From NCBI RefSeq assembly GCF_000687935.1, contig NZ_JHZZ01000001.1, positions 3,110,001 to 3,174,000 on the forward strand: a stretch of 64,000 nt of DNA. The letters are read 5' to 3'. The stretch is from Polaribacter sp. Hel_I_88. Its GTDB lineage: Bacteria; Bacteroidota; Bacteroidia; Flavobacteriales; Flavobacteriaceae. Shown here piece by piece: positions 58,653 to 64,000 of this stretch. A program made the position numbers and the translations under genes. The stretch's first letter is position 1; each line of letters begins with the position of its first letter. The notes beneath the pieces are model-generated. The model saw only the letters and a program-made list of their open reading frames with translations, searched no databases and was not told the DNA's origin.

Positions 58653-60932
58653 ATGAAAAACATACAAACTAAAATAGGTTTATTTTTTTTAGCAATACTG
58701 TTATACTCTTGTAGTATTAACAAATTTATTCCTGAAGGAAAACGAATATATACAGGTGCAACAATTGAAATTGATTCAGATTCAACTGTTCAAAAAGTAA
58801 ATAGATTAAAAGAAAATTTATTGTCTGTGGAATCACCTAAACCCAATACAAAGTTATTAGGGATGCATTTGGGTTTGTATTATTACTATAAAAACGAACA
58901 AGAAAACACTAATTTTATTAATAGATGGTTATATAAAAGATTAGGTCAAGAACCTGTTTATCAGTCTGATGTGGAGTTATTAAATGTAGAAGATATTTTA
59001 AGAAATAGATTAGAGAATAATGGTTTTTTTTATAGTACTGTAGTTTCTTCTTTTAATGAAAAAGAAAAAAGAGCTTCTGCAACTTATAATTTGCAAATAC
59101 CAAAACCTTATAAAATGGCAAATTATAAGATTGATAGTATGATTTCTCCAATTTACGAGGACATTAAAAAAGCAACTAAAACATCTCCATTTCAAAAAGA
59201 TATGCGTTTCGATTTAAACAACTTAAAATTAGAACGCCAACGTTTAGATTCAGAATTAAAAAAAATGGGTTATTATAATTTTAATCCTAATTTTTTAATT
59301 TTTGAGGCAGATACAAATCAATATTCTAATAAAAAGTTTGATTTATTCCTTAAATTAAAAGGGAATGTACCTAGAAAATCAACAGTTCCATATACTTTAA
59401 AAACAATAAATGTATATCCTAATTACAATTTAAAAGACTCTACAAATACAAACGTTATCAAATTTGATTCGATAAACTATTATCAAGATGAAATATTTTT
59501 TAAACCTGAATTTTTAGACGAATTCATCACTTTAAAAAAGGGGAGTAATTACAACCCAATAACGTCTAAAAACACAGCAAGACGTTTATCGTCAATTGGT
59601 GCTTATAAATATGTAAACATCCAATACAAAGAATTAGATTCTACAATAACAGGTAGTGAAGGTAATTTAGAAGCAAATATTTTTTTATCACCTTTAACAA
59701 AAAGAGCGCTTCGTGCAGAATTGCAAGCGGTTACCAAATCTAACAATTTTGCAGGCCCAACTTTAGGGTTAACTTTTAGTAATAGAAATTTGTTTAAAGG
59801 TGGTGAAACCTTAAATATAAGTTCTACAATTGGATATGAAACTCAAGTTTCAAGTGGAGAAAATGCAGGTTTAAGCAGTTTGGAATTAGGTTTAAAATCT
59901 GAGTTAATTTTTCCAAGAGTCATTTCGCCTTTCTCTTTTAGTGAAGATTTTTTCGAATACTCAATCCCAAAAACAAAAACGAGTTTAAGTGCAACCTATC
60001 TGAGTAGAAGTCAATTATACACATTACTTTCTGGAACTGCTCTTTTTGGCTATGTTTGGAATGCCAATAAATATATTACGTATGAATTCAATCCAATCTC
60101 TGTAAATTATACACGTTTATCGAATACAACTCCAGAATTTGAGCAGATATTAGATGATAATCCATTTTTAGAACGAAGTTTCGACCAGCAATTTATATCG
60201 GGTTTAACCTTTTCATTTACGTATAATGAAATGATAAGTTCCTCAAAAACACATCAATTTTATGTAAATAGTACTTTAGATGTTGCAGGGAATTCTATTA
60301 GTTTATTTGATAGAGAATCTTCTACAAGCGCATCAAGAGAATTTTTAGGATTGGAATATGCACAGTATGCAAAAGCAGATGTAGATTTTAGATATCATTT
60401 TAATTTTGGTAGAAATAATGAACAAAAAATAGCAACTAGACTATTTGCAGGTTATGGTTTGGCTTATGGAAATTCTGATGTTGTTCCTTTTGTAAAACAA
60501 TATTTTTCTGGAGGTCCTTATAGTGTAAGAGCATTCAATATTCGCTCTTTAGGGCCAGGAACGTATACAGATACAACTAACGAAAATAACAGTTCTTTTT
60601 TTGATAGAACTGGTAACATTCGTTTGGAAGCCAATATAGAATATCGTTTTCCTATTTACTCTTTCTTTAAAGGTGCCGTTTTTGCAGATGCAGGAAATGT
60701 TTGGAATTCTGTTGGAAACCCAAGTTTTAATGGTCAAGATAAATTTACATCAAACTTTTTAAATGAATTAGGAATGGGAGCAGGAGTTGGTTTACGAATC
60801 GATGTACAAGGTTTTGTGATTCGTTTTGATTTAGCAGCGCCTTTTCACGATCCTGGTTTACCAGAGGGCGAACGTTTAGACTTTAGATTGGATGAGCCTG
60901 TTTTAAATTTTGCAATTGGGTATTCTTTTTAG
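58653..60932 (+). CDS. tamL: TamL, Omp85-family outer membrane lipoprotein
   Basis: 759 residues with a lipoprotein signal (lipobox LLYSC, Cys20), POTRA-like domains (about 60-360) and a C-terminal Omp85 barrel. The lid-lock type motif is VRAFNIRSLGPGTY, and the barrel ends in FAIGYSF with terminal Phe. Lipidated TamA-like proteins (TamL) are typical of Bacteroidota. Coupled to tamB by a 5-base gap, so the pair form one module. Confidence 0.92.
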   Translation: MKNIQTKIGLFFLAILLYSCSINKFIPEGKRIYTGATIEIDSDSTVQKVNRLKENLLSVESPKPNTKLLGMHLGLYYYYKNEQENTNFINRWLYKRLGQEPVYQSDVELLNVEDILRNRLENNGFFYSTVVSSFNEKEKRASATYNLQIPKPYKMANYKIDSMISPIYEDIKKATKTSPFQKDMRFDLNNLKLERQRLDSELKKMGYYNFNPNFLIFEADTNQYSNKKFDLFLKLKGNVPRKSTVPYTLKTINVYPNYNLKDSTNTNVIKFDSINYYQDEIFFKPEFLDEFITLKKGSNYNPITSKNTARRLSSIGAYKYVNIQYKELDSTITGSEGNLEANIFLSPLTKRALRAELQAVTKSNNFAGPTLGLTFSNRNLFKGGETLNISSTIGYETQVSSGENAGLSSLELGLKSELIFPRVISPFSFSEDFFEYSIPKTKTSLSATYLSRSQLYTLLSGTALFGYVWNANKYITYEFNPISVNYTRLSNTTPEFEQILDDNPFLERSFDQQFISGLTFSFTYNEMISSSKTHQFYVNSTLDVAGNSISLFDRESSTSASREFLGLEYAQYAKADVDFRYHFNFGRNNEQKIATRLFAGYGLAYGNSDVVPFVKQYFSGGPYSVRAFNIRSLGPGTYTDTTNENNSSFFDRTGNIRLEANIEYRFPIYSFFKGAVFADAGNVWNSVGNPSFNGQDKFTSNFLNELGMGAGVGLRIDVQGFVIRFDLAAPFHDPGLPEGERLDFRLDEPVLNFAIGYSF

Positions 60933-61060
60933 AAATATTTATCATATAAATTATTCCTAACATTAAAATTTCTATACAACTTTAATAATGTTTCAGTTAA
61001 TGTATTATTAACATTCACTTCTTTTTTTATTTATAAAACAGCTCACAAAGATTTTAAAAG

Positions 61061-61104
61061 ATGACAATTATCATATTTTAAAAAGTGTATTTATTCGAAA
61101 TTTG
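61061..61104 (+). promoter_or_regulatory. Crp/Fnr-like palindrome and -7 box upstream of the P-type ATPase
   Basis: ATGACAATTATCAT (61061-61074) is a palindrome with one mismatched pair; it extends with flanking A and T runs. GAAATTTG (61097-61104) is one base off TAnnTTTG. The centre of the palindrome is about 42 bases before the inferred start, where a class II Crp/Fnr activator would bind. Confidence 0.45.
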
Positions 61105-61124
61105 CACTAGGCAAAAGAGTAAAT

Positions 61125-63500
61125 ATGAATACGACACAATGTTATCATTGTGGAGATTCTTGTAATGATACTATCATAAAAGTTGATGAGAAAAATTTTT
61201 GTTGCAATGGTTGTAAAACTGTTTACGAAATTTTTTCAGAAAACGATTTAACTTGTTATTATGATTTTCAAGAAAATCCAGGAGCAATACCAACAGAAAT
61301 CCAAGGAAAATACGATTTTCTTGACAATAAAACCATCCTCGATAAATTATTAGATTTTAATGATGATGCTACACAAATTGTAACATTATACATTCCTCAT
61401 ATTCATTGCAGTTCATGTATTTGGGTGTTAGAAAATCTACATAAATTAAACTCAAAAATAACAACCTCTCAAGTAGATTTTCCAAAAAAAACAGTAAGAA
61501 TTACATACAACTCAACAACTATTTCTTTAAAAGAAATTGTGCTTTTGTTAAGCTCCATTGGGTACGAACCTTATATTAGTTTAGAAGATTACGAAGCTGG
61601 TAAAAAGAAAGTTGACAGAAGTTTAATATATAAATTAGGTGTAGCAGGTTTTGCGTTCGGAAACGTAATGTTTCTCTCTTTTCCAGAATATTTTGAAGTT
61701 GATGGTTATTGGATCGAAGAATACAAAAACGTTTTTCGTTGGTTGATGTTTTTCTTCTCTTTACCCGTTGTTTTTTATGCTGGTAAAGATTATTTTACTT
61801 CTGCATACAAAGGTTTGCGTTCTAAAATTTTAAATATTGATGTGCCAATTGCACTCGGTATTTTAGTATTATTTGTAAGAAGTTCTGTCGAAATTATTTT
61901 TGATTTAGGAACTGGTTTTTTTGATAGTTTAACAGGCTTGGTGTTCTTTTTATTATTAGGTAAATTTTTTCAACAAAAAACCTATAATTTTTTGTCTTTT
62001 GAGCGTGATTATAAATCGTATTTCCCAATTGCAGTAACTCGAATTTTAGCAAATAATAAGGAAGAAAATGTTCAGATTTATGATGTTGAAAAAGGAGACA
62101 GACTACTAATTAGAAATCAAGAATTAATTCCTGTAGATGGTATTTTAATCAACGGAAATGCACAAATAGATTACAGTTTTGTTACTGGAGAAGCTGTGCC
62201 AGTTGCAAAAAAATCTGGAGATAAATTATTTGCGGGAGGAAAACAATTATCAGGAATTTTAGAAATGGAGGTTTTAGCATCGGTTTCTCAAAGTTACCTA
62301 ACACAACTTTGGAGTAACGATGTTTTTGCGAAAGATAAATCATCAACCTTTAAAACACTTACAGATAATATTAGTAAAAACTTTACCATTTTTGTATTGT
62401 CAGTGGCATTTTTATCAACAGCATTTTGGTTGTTTTATGATGCTAGCAAAGCTTTAAATGTTTTTACAGCTGTGCTGATTATTGCTTGTCCATGTGCAAT
62501 TGCTTTGGCTGCACCTTTTACTTTGGGTAATTTATTACGCATTTTTGGAAAGCAAAAATTCTATCTAAAAAACGCTACAGTTATCGAGCAATTAGCAGGT
62601 ATAAATTCTATTATTTTTGATAAAACTGGTACACTTACCACCAGTAAGGAAAGTACAATTACTTATGATGGCATTGCATTAAATCAGCAAGAAAAAAGGA
62701 TTTTAAAAAGTGCATTGAGAGCTTCAAACCATCCATTAAGTAGAAATTTATACAACACTTTCGCAGATTTAGAAACGTTAGAAATAACGAATTATAATGA
62801 AGTTGTAGGCAATGGAATTAAAGCAAATTACAAAGAAAATTCACTAAAACTAGGAGCTGCTTTTTTTGTAAAAAATGAAACCGAAAATAATGCTTTAGAT
62901 ACAGCTGTTCATATCAGTTTTAACAATATTTACAAAGGAAAATTTACTTTTAAAAATTCGTATAGAAAGGAAGTTGTTGCACTTTTTAATTCTCTTAAAA
63001 TCGAGTATGATTTAGCTGTTGTTTCTGGAGATAATGAAGGCGAAAAAGATTATCTAAAAGAAAACTTACCAGAAAACACCCATTTATTATTCAACCAAAA
63101 ACCGAATGATAAATTAAATGTCATTGCAAAATTGCAACAAGAACATAAAAAAGTGGTGATGGTTGGTGATGGTTTAAATGATGCTGGAGCTTTGGCACAA
63201 AGTGATGTTGGTATTGCTTTGTCAGAAAACATAAACGTGTTTTCTCCTGCTTGTGATGCCATTTTAGATGCTTCACAATTTCATAAAATAGCCTTGTATT
63301 TGCAAGCATCCAAAAAGGCGATTACAATAATTAACTATTGCTTTATCCTTTCTCTGTGCTATAATTTAGTGGGATTATATTTTGCAACTACAGGTCAGTT
63401 AAAACCTGTAATAGCAGCAATTTTAATGCCTTTAAGTTCTATAAGTGTTGTTGTGTTTACAACAGTAGCAACTAATTTATTAGGAAAAAAAATAAAATAG
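61125..63500 (+). CDS. ccoI: Copper-transporting P-type ATPase, CcoI/FixI-like
   Basis: 791 residues. The N-terminus has a Cys-rich metal domain (QCYHCGDSC, FCCNGCKTVYEIF) and an HMA domain with IHCSSCIWVLE; the helix motif IIACPCAIALAAP, the phosphorylation site FDKTGTLTTS, the hinge GDGLNDAGALA and HP motif NHPLSRNL are all present. The FixI/CcoI group supplies copper for cbb3 oxidase assembly. It is preceded by a possible Fnr-type site and followed 3 bases later by hemN, agreeing with a micro-oxic respiration locus. Confidence 0.92.
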   Translation: MNTTQCYHCGDSCNDTIIKVDEKNFCCNGCKTVYEIFSENDLTCYYDFQENPGAIPTEIQGKYDFLDNKTILDKLLDFNDDATQIVTLYIPHIHCSSCIWVLENLHKLNSKITTSQVDFPKKTVRITYNSTTISLKEIVLLLSSIGYEPYISLEDYEAGKKKVDRSLIYKLGVAGFAFGNVMFLSFPEYFEVDGYWIEEYKNVFRWLMFFFSLPVVFYAGKDYFTSAYKGLRSKILNIDVPIALGILVLFVRSSVEIIFDLGTGFFDSLTGLVFFLLLGKFFQQKTYNFLSFERDYKSYFPIAVTRILANNKEENVQIYDVEKGDRLLIRNQELIPVDGILINGNAQIDYSFVTGEAVPVAKKSGDKLFAGGKQLSGILEMEVLASVSQSYLTQLWSNDVFAKDKSSTFKTLTDNISKNFTIFVLSVAFLSTAFWLFYDASKALNVFTAVLIIACPCAIALAAPFTLGNLLRIFGKQKFYLKNATVIEQLAGINSIIFDKTGTLTTSKESTITYDGIALNQQEKRILKSALRASNHPLSRNLYNTFADLETLEITNYNEVVGNGIKANYKENSLKLGAAFFVKNETENNALDTAVHISFNNIYKGKFTFKNSYRKEVVALFNSLKIEYDLAVVSGDNEGEKDYLKENLPENTHLLFNQKPNDKLNVIAKLQQEHKKVVMVGDGLNDAGALAQSDVGIALSENINVFSPACDAILDASQFHKIALYLQASKKAITIINYCFILSLCYNLVGLYFATTGQLKPVIAAILMPLSSISVVVFTTVATNLLGKKIK

Positions 63501-63503
63501 AAT

Positions 63504-64000
63504 ATGAAATCATTAGTTCAAAAATACAATATTCCAGGGCCAAGATATACGAGTTATCCAACTGTTCCTTTTTGGGATTCAGCAACATTTAGCAAAGAAA
63601 AATGGATTGAAAGTTTCAAGAAATCATTTATAGAAAGTAATGAAAAGGAAGGCATCAGTTTGTATATTCATTTGCCTTTCTGCGAGAGTTTGTGTACGTT
63701 TTGTGCCTGTCATAAACATATTACAAAACGTCATGAAGTTGAGGAAGAATATATTCAAACCGTTTTAAAAGAATGGCAGTTGTATTGTAATTTGGTTGAT
63801 GAAACTCCTATTGTAAAAGAATTGCATTTAGGTGGAGGAACTCCCACTTTTTTCTCAAAAGAGCAATTGCAAATTTTAATGGATGGACTTTTTAAAATTG
63901 CAAAAAAACATCCTGAAGCTGAATTTAGTTTTGAAGGGCATCCTAATAATACAACAAAAGAACAATTACAAACTTTGTACAATTGTGGTTTTGAAAGAGT
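63504..64000 (+). CDS. hemN: Oxygen-independent coproporphyrinogen III oxidase, partial
   Basis: The first 165 residues of a radical-SAM enzyme, running off the window. It begins MKSLVQKYNIPGPRYTSYPT (the N-terminal HemN signature), with the cluster motif CESLCTFCACHKHI, where Cys-x3-Cys-x2-Cys-x-Cys is typical of true HemN, and LHLGGGTPTF. It makes protoporphyrinogen IX without oxygen in haem synthesis. Following the copper ATPase by 3 bases, it shares its message and likely its oxygen control. Confidence 0.93.
   Translation, partial: MKSLVQKYNIPGPRYTSYPTVPFWDSATFSKEKWIESFKKSFIESNEKEGISLYIHLPFCESLCTFCACHKHITKRHEVEEEYIQTVLKEWQLYCNLVDETPIVKELHLGGGTPTFFSKEQLQILMDGLFKIAKKHPEAEFSFEGHPNNTTKEQLQTLYNCGFER

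Overview
The window is strongly AT-rich chromosomal DNA of a marine-type Flavobacteriaceae (Bacteroidota); Polaribacter or Tenacibaculum relatives fit best, as a judgement from recognised protein families rather than a search. The signs are TamL-type Omp85 lipoprotein, DUF1573 lipoprotein, long-form NusB, DUF3276 PUR protein, a menaquinone route, RprXY-like two-component pair, and promoters of the Bacteroidota form TTTG-N19-21-TAnnTTTG. Many starts are TTG rather than ATG. I see no rRNA, tRNA or CRISPR array.

1-12 kb: an ABC-2 exporter (permease cut by the window edge), menaquinone genes menI-like and menF, a PUR-family nucleic-acid-binding protein, an ABC half-exporter with an Asp in place of the catalytic Glu, then nusB, a DUF1573 lipoprotein, yajC, a YbbR protein, coaE and a histidine kinase/response regulator pair. 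12-20 kb: TsaC/YciO, a GT2 glycosyltransferase, an orphan HsdR-N nuclease-like protein, and a GxxExxY nuclease-like gene followed at once by three copies of a palindromic element; then holA, DUF1569, FkbM methyltransferase, an LTA-synthase-like sulfatase-fold enzyme and tsaD. 20-45 kb: housekeeping and envelope genes: TamB, pfkA, gapA, RidA, LptD, amidase, MCE protein, a membrane Fe-S/CCG-domain pair split by a 143-bp inverted repeat, bPH2 proteins, menA-menC-CPBP-menE, and an unusual TonB-plug/von Willebrand A fusion.

45-54 kb is the accessory heart of the window. A possible 20-codon leader ORF with an attenuator-like terminator precedes a TPR gene. Then comes what looks like an RNA-repair island: metallophosphoesterase and WYL regulator on one strand, and RtcB RNA ligase, an unrecognised 182-aa protein and two RlaP-type nucleotidyltransferases on the other, with overlapping or nearly abutting coding regions. 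An IS110-family element, with a non-coding upstream region that could encode its bridge RNA, sits between the two arms and is flanked by two identical 49-bp repeats. The rtcB leader contains two consecutive perfect hairpins.

54-64 kb: a second TamB with its TamL partner (envelope assembly), then a CcoI-type copper P-type ATPase and the start of hemN. A Crp/Fnr-like palindrome about 42 bp before the inferred start of transcription suggests micro-oxic control of cytochrome oxidase assembly. The strongest candidates for new biology are the GxxExxY-linked palindromic array, whose copies show a compensatory base change in their central stem, and the RtcB-X-RlaP-RlaP locus with its structured leader.
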